Shown here: positions 7,673-14,790 of the stretch, piece after piece
Position numbering within the stretch: position 1 is the stretch's first letter
Layout of the letters: each line of letters starts with the position of its first letter
Source of the DNA: JALZHR01 sp036389695
GTDB taxonomy: Bacteria > Acidobacteriota > Blastocatellia > Pyrinomonadales > Pyrinomonadaceae
DNA length: 20,911 bases
Assembly: GCA_036389695.1 (NCBI GenBank)
Contig: DASVWG010000181.1
Span: 1 to 20,911, forward strand
Direction: 5' to 3'
Notes under the pieces: generated by a model
Told to the model about the DNA's origin: nothing
The model's database searches: none
What the model saw: only the letters and a program-made list of their open reading frames with translations
Position numbers and translations under genes: made by a program

Positions 7673-9148
7673 TTAATTCGATTTACGCAGGTTGTCTTTG
7701 CTCAAATCGAGGTCGTCGGCTTTGACGACTTCGATTTGCATATTCGGAAAACGCTTTGCCAAATCGGCTTTAAAAACGGAGTAATCGCCGACGATGATAA
7801 TATCGCCGCCCATCAGATTGGCGCTGGCGAAATCGCGGATTTGCTTGTCCGTGACCGTCTGCACGTCGTTCATATAAGCGTTCAGGACGGTTGCCGGCAA
7901 GCCGAAATTGTACAGCTCGGCGAGCTGCGCCGCGAGTCCGGCGGTCGTTTCCAGATTGCGCCCGAAATTGCCCGTCAGCACGGATTTGCGCGGGATTAGC
8001 TCGGTGTCGGCAATCGCGCCTTCGGTCAGTTTTTTAATCTCCGCCATCACCAGTTCGGCAACTTCAGCCGCCGATTCGTTTTTGGTCTGCGTGCGCGTGC
8101 CGAAATTGCTTTTATCGAAGCGCCACGCAAAACTGCTGCCCGCGCCGTAGCTCAAGCCTCGCTTGATGCGGATTTCCTGGTTCAGACGCGACGAATAACC
8201 GCCGCCGAGCACCGAATTTAAAACCGACGCCGGATAATAAAGCGTATTATTCGTGCGCGACGCGCCCTGTAGATTTTTCGTGTAGTTGACCGCCGCCTGA
8301 CCGGACTTCGGCAAATCGACGACGAGAATTCTTCTGACCGGCGCCGAGCCGTTTTTCATCGCCCTGGGTCCTTCGGTATCCTGCTTGATGCCGGATTTAT
8401 TATTCCAGCCGCCGAAGTATTTTTGGGCGAGCGCTTCCGCCTGAGCCGCCGTAATATCGCCGGCAAAAATCAGGACGGCTGAATCGGTCACATAGCCACT
8501 GGAATGAAACGCCGTAATATCTTCGCGCGAAATCGCCTTTAAGCTGGCGGGCGTGCCGCCCGACGGATGCTCGCCGAAGCTGTAGCGCGACGCCACATAA
8601 GTTGCCAGAAATCCGGGCTGTTTCAGATTGTAAGTCAAACCGTCGAGCGTCTGCGATTTGAGTAAATCGAGTTCTTCCTGTTTGAACGTCGGATTCAAAA
8701 CCACGTCAGCCATAATCGCCATCGCCGGGTCAATCCTGCTGCTCAAAGCGGTCACGACGACGGACGAGCTGTTCCAGCCCGCGCTCGTGTTTATCGAGCC
8801 GCCGAGGAATTCCATCTCTTCGGCGATTTGCGTCGCGGTGCGCGTTTTCGTGCCTTTGGTCAAAAGCGCGGCGGTCAGATTCGCCAAGCCCGCTTTTTCC
8901 ATTCCTTCATTGGACGCGCCGCTTCTGACCAGCAGCTGAACCGTGACGAGCGGCACGCTGCGGCGCTCGACGACGGCGACGGTCAAACCGTTCGGCAGCT
9001 TTCTTTCCTGCACGGCGGGAATCTGCGCCGAGCGCGGCTTGCCCGGCGCGGGCTGCGTCTCCTGTGCTACCGCGCAAATGCAAAATGCAAAGTGCAAAAT
9101 GCAAAATAAAGAAAGAAATTTAATAGATTTTAATTTTGAGTTTTTCAT
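7673..9148 (-). CDS. M16 family peptidase-like protein, non-catalytic subunit, exported
   Basis: The 491-residue protein has a Sec signal peptide (core FLSLFCILHFAFCICAVA, cleavage near residue 28) and two M16 (insulinase-like) domains. The zinc site HxxEH expected in the GLAHLLEH position is replaced: GLANLTAALLTKGT (87-100) has Asn, Ala and Ala where His, Glu and His should be, so this subunit should not cleave peptides. The C-domain keeps the Arg/Tyr segment SRLNQEIRIKRGLSYGAGS, which in two-subunit M16 proteases sits on the non-catalytic partner and contacts substrate. The start ATG overlaps the stop of the upstream catalytic gene by 4 bases (ATGA), so the two are translationally coupled and probably form a periplasmic heterodimer. 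The signal-peptide core is encoded by a heptanucleotide repeat; see findings. Confidence 0.88.
   Translation of the reverse strand: MKNSKLKSIKFLSLFCILHFAFCICAVAQETQPAPGKPRSAQIPAVQERKLPNGLTVAVVERRSVPLVTVQLLVRSGASNEGMEKAGLANLTAALLTKGTKTRTATQIAEEMEFLGGSINTSAGWNSSSVVVTALSSRIDPAMAIMADVVLNPTFKQEELDLLKSQTLDGLTYNLKQPGFLATYVASRYSFGEHPSGGTPASLKAISREDITAFHSSGYVTDSAVLIFAGDITAAQAEALAQKYFGGWNNKSGIKQDTEGPRAMKNGSAPVRRILVVDLPKSGQAAVNYTKNLQGASRTNNTLYYPASVLNSVLGGGYSSRLNQEIRIKRGLSYGAGSSFAWRFDKSNFGTRTQTKNESAAEVAELVMAEIKKLTEGAIADTELIPRKSVLTGNFGRNLETTAGLAAQLAELYNFGLPATVLNAYMNDVQTVTDKQIRDFASANLMGGDIIIVGDYSVFKADLAKRFPNMQIEVVKADDLDLSKDNLRKSN
9074..9108 (-). repeat. TGCAAAA heptanucleotide repeat inside a signal peptide
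   Basis: Five consecutive copies of a 7-nt unit (variants TGCAAAA and TGCAAAG on the plus strand) run through codons 15-25 of the M16 gene and encode FCILHFAFCIC. The same unit forms the outer arms of the hairpin at 20327-20463. No inverted partner arm is seen nearby. Confidence 0.75.
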
Positions 9149-10503
9149 TTCGCACTCTCCTTGCTCTCCGTTTGATTCTGGTAATAAATCACGACGCGGT
9201 TTTTGTCCGTAAAATATTTTTTCATCACGCGCTGGACGTCGGCGGCGGTGACGGCTTGCAGTTTTTGAATGTCGGAATTAACCGCTTTCGGGTCGCCGTC
9301 GTAAGCCACGGCGCGCTCGACCGCAATCGCTTTGCCGTCGTTCGTTTCCAATTCCTGAACTTTGCGCGTTATCAACTGATTTTTCGCTTTTTCGAGTTCT
9401 TTGGCGGAAACCGGCGCGGTTTGAATTTTCTGCAATTCGGCGAGCAGAGATTTTTCCAGTTCTTCGGCGGTCTTGCCTTCCGAAGCAATCGCGTAAAAAT
9501 AAAGCAAGCCTCTATCGACGCGGATGTCGCCGGTGAAAGCGGCTTCCTGCGCCAGCTGCTGTTTGTAAACCAATTCCTGATAAAGACGCGAGCTTTCGCC
9601 GCCCGACAAAATCAGCTCGGCGACGCGCAAAGCCGGAACGTCCGCGCTTTTTGAATTCGGCGCGAGATAAGTTATGGCGACCGCCGGAAAAGGAACGTTC
9701 GGCGCGGTCTGCATATAACGTTTTTCGGCGGTGCGCTCCGGCTCGACTGCCGTCACGCGCGGAATCGTGCCGCTCGGTTTTTTAATTTTGCCGAAATATT
9801 TGTTCGTCCACGCGTCAAGCTGTTTCTGGTCGAAATCGCCGACGACAATCAGGTATGCGTTGTCGGGGCGATAAAACATCTGGTAAAACTCGCGCGCGTC
9901 GCCGGGCGTCGCCGCGTTCAGTTCGTCGAGATTACCGATGCCCGGACGCTTATACGGGTGCGTCACAAACGAAAGCTTTTCGAGATATTGCCCGAACAGC
10001 ATGCCGTACGGATTTGCCAGAATGCGCTGGCGAAATTCTTCTTTCACGACGTCGCGCTCGGAATTAAAATTCGCGTCGTCGACGTTCAGATTAATCATCC
10101 GGTCGGCTTCCGCCCAGAGCAGAGGTTCCAGATGATTCGACGGCACGACCTCGTAATAATTCGTAAAATCGTCCCACGTCGAAGCGTTGTTAAAGCCGCC
10201 GACGTCTTCGGTTAACCTGTCCATTTTCTCGTTTGGCATGTTTTTCGTGGACTTGAACATCATATGCTCGAACATATGCGCGAAGCCCGAGCGCCCCTGC
10301 GGGTCGTCTTTCGAGCCGACGTTATACCAGACGTGTATGGCGACGGTCGGCGTCGTATTGTCCTGCACGCTGACCACTTTTAAACCGTTCGCTAAAGTTC
10401 GCTCCCTGATATTGAGCGGCGCGATTTTCGTCTGCGCAAAAGCCGCCTGGCTCAAGCCGCAGACGAAAATCAGCATCGTTAAAATTGCCGAAAGTTTTCG
10501 CAT
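9145..10503 (-). CDS. M16 family zinc metallopeptidase, catalytic subunit, exported
   Basis: Starting at the ATG at 10503 the protein has 452 residues and a good signal peptide (MRKLSAILTMLIFVCGLSQA, cleavage after AFA near residue 23). AAAGGAAAA about 8 bases upstream supports this start over a start 26 codons earlier, which would bury the signal. The inverted zinc motif HMFEH (H76, E79, H80) follows SGFA, and the downstream acidic ligand lies in ERDVVKEEFRQR (about 149-160). The C-terminal M16 domain begins near 220. Family members degrade small peptides or process exported ones. It is first in the operon and overlaps the non-catalytic subunit gene by ATGA. Confidence 0.9.
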   Translation of the reverse strand: MRKLSAILTMLIFVCGLSQAAFAQTKIAPLNIRERTLANGLKVVSVQDNTTPTVAIHVWYNVGSKDDPQGRSGFAHMFEHMMFKSTKNMPNEKMDRLTEDVGGFNNASTWDDFTNYYEVVPSNHLEPLLWAEADRMINLNVDDANFNSERDVVKEEFRQRILANPYGMLFGQYLEKLSFVTHPYKRPGIGNLDELNAATPGDAREFYQMFYRPDNAYLIVVGDFDQKQLDAWTNKYFGKIKKPSGTIPRVTAVEPERTAEKRYMQTAPNVPFPAVAITYLAPNSKSADVPALRVAELILSGGESSRLYQELVYKQQLAQEAAFTGDIRVDRGLLYFYAIASEGKTAEELEKSLLAELQKIQTAPVSAKELEKAKNQLITRKVQELETNDGKAIAVERAVAYDGDPKAVNSDIQKLQAVTAADVQRVMKKYFTDKNRVVIYYQNQTESKESAK

Positions 10504-10587
10504 AAATTTTCCTTTTTTATAAAAAGTCTGGAGATACTGTCTGTTGATACGCAGTAAACCGCCAACAGGTTTAAGATGCAAAAGAAA

Positions 10588-10626
10588 AAAGGCTCGGATG
10601 CCAAATCATTTTGCCCGCCAGCCTTT
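10588..10626 (-). terminator. Terminator-like hairpin downstream of the hbd unit
   Basis: AAAGGCT (10588-10594) pairs with AGCCTTT (10620-10626) around a 25-nt loop. On the minus strand it is followed by TTTTTTCTTTT. It lies between the hbd-side hairpin repeat and the M16 operon, and would stop readthrough from hbd. The long loop makes it less than classical. Confidence 0.5.
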
Positions 10627-10673
10627 AATGTGTTTTCGGACGCGTCATAAAAAATCAGTTACGCAATCAGGAA

Positions 10674-10861
10674 TGTAGGGGCAGGTCTTGTGCCTGCCCA
10701 ATGAGCGCAGCGAATAGGCGTATAAGGAATTAGCCACGAAATTTCACGAAAGAACGCGAAATAAATCATAAAAATATTTCGTGTCTTTTTCGTGTTTTTT
10801 CGTGGCTAATCTTTTTTCGCGCTGACGCGCTCATTGGGCAGGCACAAGACCTGCCCCTACA
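10674..10861. repeat. Intergenic hairpin, TGTAGGGGCA family, copy 2 (outer layer)
   Basis: The arms 10674-10708 and 10827-10861 are perfectly complementary over 35 bp, starting TGTAGGGGCAGGTCTTGTGC, with degenerate continuation (AGCGAA, TTCGCGCTGA). Within each arm the GGGGCAGG and CCTGCCC words form a smaller hairpin. The loop contains a complete second hairpin of a different family (10731-10808). It sits 19 bp past the hbd stop codon. Confidence 0.9.
10731..10808. repeat. CACGAA-type hairpin nested in the loop of another
   Basis: The left arm (10731-10762) begins TAGCCACGAAATTTCACGAA. The right arm (10776-10808) is its imperfect inverse and ends TTTTTTCGTGGCTA. Both ends carry the TAGCCACGAA word, also found at both ends of the 4549-4740 element, so this is a second member of that family placed inside an unrelated hairpin. 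Confidence 0.85.
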
Positions 10862-10880
10862 ACTCTCGTCCAATGACGAG

Positions 10881-11732
10881 CTATTGATTGTAATCGTAAA
10901 AACCTTTTCCGGTTTTGCGCCCGAGCCAGCCCGCGTCGACCATTTTCACCAGCAGCGGGCACGGGCGATATTTCGGGTCGCCCAAGCCTTCGTGCATGAC
11001 GCGCAGAATCGCCAAACAAACGTCCAAGCCGATAAAATCCGCCAGGGTCAAAGGTCCCATCGGATGATTCATGCCGAGCTTCATAATGCCGTCGATGCTT
11101 TCTCTGGTCGCGACGCCCTCGTACAGCGCGAAAATCGCTTCGTTTATCATCGGCAATAAAATGCGGTTGGCGACAAAGCCCGGAAAATCCTGGCAATCGA
11201 GCGGCGTTTTGCCCATTTTTTCGGAAAGCTCGTGCACCTTTTGATAAGTTTCGTCCGACGTGGCGATGCCGCGAATGACTTCGACCAGCTTCATTAAAGG
11301 CACCGGATTCATAAAATGCATCCCGATAACTTTGTCCGGTCTTTCGGTGACCGCCGCGATTTTCGTAATTGAAATCGAAGAAGTGTTCGACGCCAGAATA
11401 CAGTCCGCGCCGGTTATCGCGTCGAGCTTTTCAAAAAGCTGTTTTTTAATCTCGAAATTTTCCGTCGCGGCTTCGACCACGAGAAAACAATCTTTTAAAT
11501 CTTCGAGATTAATCGTCGTTTTGATGCGCCCGAGAACTTCCGTTTTCTCGTCGGCGGTCATCGTTTCTTTTTTCACGAAACGGTCGAGACTTTTTTCAAT
11601 CGCGCCGAAGCCTTTCTGCACAAACTCTTCTTTAATGTCGCACATCACGACGTCAAAGCCCGAAGCGGCGGCGGTCTGCGCGATGCCGTTGCCCATCGTG
11701 CCCGCGCCGATGATTCCGATAATTTCACTCAT
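10881..11732 (-). CDS. hbd: 3-hydroxybutyryl-CoA dehydrogenase
   Basis: The protein is 283 residues, the usual size for single-function short-chain 3-hydroxyacyl-CoA dehydrogenases. The NAD-binding fold opens with IIGAGTMGNGIAQ (7-19). SNTSS (115-119, catalytic-site Ser), GMHFMNPVPLMKLVEVIRG with His139 and Glu151 (the catalytic dyad), and FVANR (Asn189) are all present. NHPMGPLTLADFIGLD (222-237) is the dimer/C-domain signature. It interconverts acetoacetyl-CoA and 3-hydroxybutyryl-CoA in the cytoplasm. The thiolase that makes acetoacetyl-CoA lies 1.8 kb upstream on the same strand, so the two enzymes probably work together in butanoate, PHB or fatty-acid metabolism. AGAGGAAT upstream serves as Shine-Dalgarno. 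Confidence 0.93.
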   Translation of the reverse strand: MSEIIGIIGAGTMGNGIAQTAAASGFDVVMCDIKEEFVQKGFGAIEKSLDRFVKKETMTADEKTEVLGRIKTTINLEDLKDCFLVVEAATENFEIKKQLFEKLDAITGADCILASNTSSISITKIAAVTERPDKVIGMHFMNPVPLMKLVEVIRGIATSDETYQKVHELSEKMGKTPLDCQDFPGFVANRILLPMINEAIFALYEGVATRESIDGIMKLGMNHPMGPLTLADFIGLDVCLAILRVMHEGLGDPKYRPCPLLVKMVDAGWLGRKTGKGFYDYNQ

Positions 11733-11754
11733 TTTTATAATTCCTCTGTCTTAA

Positions 11755-12060
11755 AAAAAGATTTTCTTAAAATTTCAACACAAAGACACAAAGAACACAA
11801 AGAGATTAAGAGAAATAAATTAACCGGGGATAAAGGGATGAACGGGGAGAGAAATTAACGGCATAAATATATTCGACTCAGCGGCGAAAAGATTCCGCGT
11901 CAATACTTTCGCTTATTAGATTGAAGCGGCGCGCATCGCGCGGTGCCCGTACTTTTCCTGTTTATTTATGGAGATTTTCCATCCCTGCTGAAAAATTTTC
12001 GCTTTGAATGAGCGCTTTCCGGTTTAGACGCCGCGTTAATTTATGAGAGACAAAAACTCA
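11755..12060. other. Non-coding gap upstream of the lectin leader
   Basis: No convincing gene is seen. It holds repeat half-arms (11776-11850), a small palindrome CGCGCATCGCGCG near 11930, and AT-rich stretches. I could not pick a clear promoter for the lectin gene. Confidence 0.5.
11776..11850. repeat. Single-arm short-period repeats (ACACAAAG and GGGGATAAA types)
   Basis: Three units of the form ACACAAAG (about 11776-11804) are followed by GGGGATAAAGGGATGAACGG-type units (about 11825-11849). They have the same 8-9 nt periodic build as the hairpin arms elsewhere, but no inverted partner is visible within the gap. They look like half elements or decayed copies. Confidence 0.55.
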
Positions 12061-12229
12061 CCTGATAATTATCAGGCGAAGCATATTAACGCCATAGTTT
12101 TCTGCCGGAAATCCGGCGTGAAAATGATGACCGCAACGCGACTGAAAAGAGTTTTTATAGAAGTTTATAAAAACTCAACGGAATATGAAGTCGGGCGGCT
12201 GCCGGTTAAATCGGACACGCCAGCAGCCG
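12061..12229 (+). promoter_or_regulatory. Palindrome-rich leader upstream of the lectin gene
   Basis: Four dyads occur in 170 bp: a perfect 16-bp palindrome CCTGATAATTATCAGG (12061-12076); GCCGGA-AA-TCCGGC (12104-12117) flanked by TTTTC and GAAAA; a perfect 11-bp stem GAGTTTTTATA/TATAAAAACTC with a 6-nt loop (12149-12176); and CGGCTGC/GCAGCCG (12196-12202, 12223-12229). A 73-codon frame (12043-12264) covers it, but it has no Shine-Dalgarno and no recognisable family. A structured 5' leader or operator cluster for the lectin gene is the simplest reading. Confidence 0.45.
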
Positions 12230-12280
12230 AAACGCCCTCGTTAAAGCGTCCCATTTTAAAATAGAAGGAGAATTTTCACC

Positions 12281-12700
12281 ATGGCAAACACTTTAAACCC
12301 AAATCAAAGCCTTTACGTCAACCAATCTCTGATTTCCGCCAACGCCAGATATCAGCTTATTATGCAGTCGGACGGAAATCTGGTGCTTTATCGTTTGTAT
12401 AATCGTTACGCGCTCTGGTCATCGGGCACCGCCGGGTGCGATGTATCGCGGGTCGTTATGCAGGGCGACGGTAATCTCGTCATTTACCAGCCGAACGGCA
12501 GAGCCATCTGGGCTTCCGGCACCGCCGGAAATCCCGGTTCGTTTCTGGTGCTTCAGGATGACGGGAACCTCGTCATCTATAAACCGAAGCCGATTTGGGC
12601 GACCAACACGGTGCAGTACGGCGTCATAGCTGAAGAAGGCAAAGAAGAAGAAGGCAAGAAGACTAAAACTAAAACTAAAAAAGAGGCTCCGGTCGGATAA
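12281..12700 (+). CDS. Bulb-type (monocot mannose-binding) lectin domain protein
   Basis: The 139-residue protein is essentially one B-lectin domain. All three mannose-binding QxDxNxVxY motifs are intact: QSDGNLVLY (29-37), QGDGNLVIY (61-69) and QDDGNLVIY (92-100), each followed by a W-(S/A)-(S/T) strand (LWSSGT, IWASGT, IWATNT). No signal peptide is present, so export would need a non-Sec route or the protein is intracellular. A charged tail (117-139, EEGKEEEGKKTKTKTKKE) follows the domain and looks disordered. AAGGAG at 12265-12270, ten bases before ATG, fixes the start. It is transcribed opposite to its neighbours and lies between two genes of acetoacetyl-CoA metabolism, which suggests a later insertion. 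A self-recognition, defence or bacteriocin-like role is conceivable but unproven. Confidence 0.88.
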   Translation: MANTLNPNQSLYVNQSLISANARYQLIMQSDGNLVLYRLYNRYALWSSGTAGCDVSRVVMQGDGNLVIYQPNGRAIWASGTAGNPGSFLVLQDDGNLVIYKPKPIWATNTVQYGVIAEEGKEEEGKKTKTKTKKEAPVG

Positions 12701-12837
12701 TTTCAGGAATCTGAAATATTCAATCCCGGAAACCGTGCGGACAGGTCTTGCGCCTGTCCGTAAAAATCAGCCCTGAATGTCACACGGATAGGACGAATGA
12801 TTTTTATCTTCTTATTCGTAACGTTCAGGGCTGATTT
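12700..12837. terminator. Convergent terminator region after the lectin gene
   Basis: Three stems follow one another. ATTTCAG/CTGAAAT (12700-12706, 12711-12717) starts in the stop codon. CGGACAGG/CCTGTCCG (12738-12745, 12753-12760) follows. Last is a perfect 14-bp stem AAATCAGCCCTGAA/TTCAGGGCTGATTT (12764-12777, 12824-12837) with an inner ACGAAT/ATTCGT stem. TTTCTTTTGCTTTT follows on the plus strand and TTTTT lies at the end on the minus strand. It can serve both the lectin gene and the convergent membrane-protein gene. Confidence 0.65.
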
Positions 12838-12902
12838 CTTTTGCTTTTATGAAAGCCCGTATTTCATCCGACTCGCCGCAAAATATTGAAAACTTTCTTT
12901 AA

Positions 12903-13340
12903 TTAACGCCAGTTATTCGGCGGCGGCGGATTGAACATCTGCTGCTGCTGCGGCGCGCCGCCCAGATAAAATCTTTTGCCTTCTTCGCCGAACAGAAACC
13001 ACACGCCGTAGATTCCGGCAGCCGTGCCGAGCGGCATATTCAACATCGCCACGATGCTGCCGACGATGCCCCAGATGCGCGCGTTCGGGCGTTCTTTAAT
13101 CATCTTCCAGCCGCCGATTAATTGCGGAAGGCTCAGAAGAAGCCCGAAAAACGCCATTAAAAACACCATCGCCACAAAAAGTCCGCCCATAAAAGCTTCT
13201 TCGCCGCGCCGCGCACCGGCAAGCATCGCGCCGCCCAGCACGCCGTAAACAAGCGCCAGAATAACCATTATCAACAAGTAAAGCGCGCCGTGCGCCATCA
13301 GGAAGATGCCGACCATTTTGTTATGTTCTTTTGCCGTCAT
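12903..13340 (-). CDS. Small integral membrane protein, unknown function
   Basis: The 145-residue protein has hydrophobic stretches at about 10-42, 50-78 and 88-117, compatible with three or four transmembrane helices. A soluble Gln/Pro/Asn-rich tail follows (QQQQMFNPPPPNNW, 131-144). The short K/R/E-containing segments (43-48, 79-88) are likely cytoplasmic loops. GGGAG eight bases before ATG supports the start. No catalytic motif is seen. It resembles small uncharacterised inner-membrane proteins common in Acidobacteriota and I do not recognise a named family. It lies downstream of the thiolase gene on the same strand, separated by a hairpin repeat. Confidence 0.75.
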   Translation of the reverse strand: MTAKEHNKMVGIFLMAHGALYLLIMVILALVYGVLGGAMLAGARRGEEAFMGGLFVAMVFLMAFFGLLLSLPQLIGGWKMIKERPNARIWGIVGSIVAMLNMPLGTAAGIYGVWFLFGEEGKRFYLGGAPQQQQMFNPPPPNNWR

Positions 13341-13420
13341 AATTCGTCTCCCAAAAATCTGCGATTAATTTAATTCAACATTACTTCAAATTACGCCAAT
13401 CGCCAAAAGAAGTTGCGGAA

Positions 13421-13507
13421 AGTTGGCTGAGTTGACTGGAAGTTGACTGAAGTTAAAATCAAAAACTCGTTCAACTCGGTCAACTCAGTCAACTTCCAGT
13501 CAACTCG
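13421..13507. repeat. Intergenic hairpin of AGTTGACTG units abutting the thiolase stop
   Basis: The left arm (13421-13454) contains GAGTTGACTGGAAGTTGACT and its inverse lies in the right arm (13471-13507). 22 bp are perfect (13429-13450 with 13485-13506). Each arm is a 9-10 nt direct repeat based on AGTTGACTG. The right arm ends one base before the thiolase stop codon (13508-13510). Confidence 0.85.
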
Positions 13508-14701
13508 CTAAACTCGCTCGACCGCCATCGCGACCGAGTTTCCGCCGCCGAGACACAACGCGGCGATTCCGCGTTTCGCATCGCGGCGTTTCATTTCGTG
13601 CAGAAGAGTCGTCAAAACGCGACCGCCCGAATTTCCGATGGCGTGTCCGAGCGCGACCGCGCCGCCGTTAACGTTGACTCTGTCCATAAAAAGCCCCAGT
13701 TCCTTCATCACGCCGAGCGCCTGCACGGAAAAGGCTTCGTTCAGCTCAAACAAATCGACGTCTTCCATCTTCCAGCCGGTTTTTTCCAGAACGTTCAAAA
13801 CGCCCTGCACCGGCGCCATCATAATCATTTTCGGCTCGATGCCCGACGTCGCGTAACCGGCGACCCGCGCCAGCGGCTCGATGCCCAATTCCGCAGCCTT
13901 CGCCGCCGACGTCACGACCACCGCCGAAGCGCCGTCGTTGACGCCCGGCGCGTTGCCCGCCGTCACCGTTCCGCCGTCTTTTTTGAAGGCGGGCTTTAAT
14001 TTCGCCAAGCCTTCGACGGTCGTATCTTCCCGAACCGTCTCGTCGTAATCGAACACCACCGGCTCGCCTTTTTTCTGCGGAATCTCGATGGGAATGATTT
14101 CGTCTTTAAAGCGTCCCGCCTGGCGCGCTTCCATCGCTTTGCGGTGCGAGTTGTAAGCAAACTCGTCCTGTTCGGAACGACCGATTTGATATTTCTCCGA
14201 GACGACCTCGCCCGTGTTGCCCATGTGCCAGTTCTCGAACGGGCACCACAAACCGTCGTGAATCAATAAATCGAGCATCTGCCCGTTGCCCATCCGGTAG
14301 CCGTCGCGCGCGTTCGGCAGCGCATACGGAATATTCGACATCGACTCCATGCCGCCCGCCACGACGAAATCCGCGTCGCCCAGCTTTATCGCCTGCGCCG
14401 CCAGCGAAACCGCCCGCAAGCCCGAGCCGCAAACCATATTCACGGTCAAAGCCGAAACTTCCGGCGGCAAATCCGCCTTCAAAGCCGCCTGCCGCGCGGG
14501 CGCTTGTCCCAAACCGGCTTGCACGACGCAGCCCATAATCACTTCGTTGACGTCTGCGGGCTTGATTCCCGCCCGCCTGACCGCTTCACGCACCGCCATC
14601 GCGCCCAAATCCGTCGCCGAAAACGGTTTCAAAGAACCCTGAAACTTCCCCGTGCCCGTTCGCACGGCGCTGATAATTACCGCATCCTGAATATCTGACA
14701 T
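13508..14701 (-). CDS. Acetyl-CoA C-acetyltransferase (thiolase)
   Basis: At 397 residues this is a standard thiolase II. The acyl-accepting cysteine is Cys91 in NMVCGSGLRAV. NEAF (321-324), His353 in VALGHAIGNSGGR and Cys383 in ALCLGGGNSVAM complete the active site. GGMESMSNIPYAL (117-129) is the family loop. It condenses two acetyl-CoA to acetoacetyl-CoA, or runs in reverse for beta-oxidation, and pairs functionally with the hbd product downstream. Two motif positions differ from the common pattern: GHAIGNSGGR rather than GHPIGASGAR, and APGVNDGASA rather than ASGINDGAAA. These may mark an acidobacterial subfamily or altered chain-length preference. A weak GGGAAG precedes the ATG. Confidence 0.93.
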   Translation of the reverse strand: MSDIQDAVIISAVRTGTGKFQGSLKPFSATDLGAMAVREAVRRAGIKPADVNEVIMGCVVQAGLGQAPARQAALKADLPPEVSALTVNMVCGSGLRAVSLAAQAIKLGDADFVVAGGMESMSNIPYALPNARDGYRMGNGQMLDLLIHDGLWCPFENWHMGNTGEVVSEKYQIGRSEQDEFAYNSHRKAMEARQAGRFKDEIIPIEIPQKKGEPVVFDYDETVREDTTVEGLAKLKPAFKKDGGTVTAGNAPGVNDGASAVVVTSAAKAAELGIEPLARVAGYATSGIEPKMIMMAPVQGVLNVLEKTGWKMEDVDLFELNEAFSVQALGVMKELGLFMDRVNVNGGAVALGHAIGNSGGRVLTTLLHEMKRRDAKRGIAALCLGGGNSVAMAVERV

Positions 14702-14790
14702 TTAATCAAAACTTCCCTTTTAATATTGATATAAAAACTATTATTTAGATGATAACAAATGACTCACGGTTTATCACTTTGTCAGCGGCG

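Noticed and set aside
9136..9654. A 172-codon plus-strand frame opposite the M16 catalytic gene
   Set aside because: Its Phe/Arg-rich composition is that of an antisense frame of a GC-biased gene, and the opposite strand is clearly coding.
10504..10581. 26-residue N-terminal extension of the catalytic M16 protein
   Set aside because: It would bury the signal peptide inside the protein, and the Shine-Dalgarno sits before the inner ATG at 10503.
10674..10861. Insertion sequence with terminal inverted repeats
   Set aside because: Only 188 bp long with no coding capacity and no transposase; the arms fold on each other and no target duplication is evident.
12043..12264. A 73-codon frame ending 16 bases before the lectin start
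   Set aside because: It has no Shine-Dalgarno and no recognisable family, and several perfect palindromes fall within it, so a structured leader is more likely. A small leader protein is not excluded.
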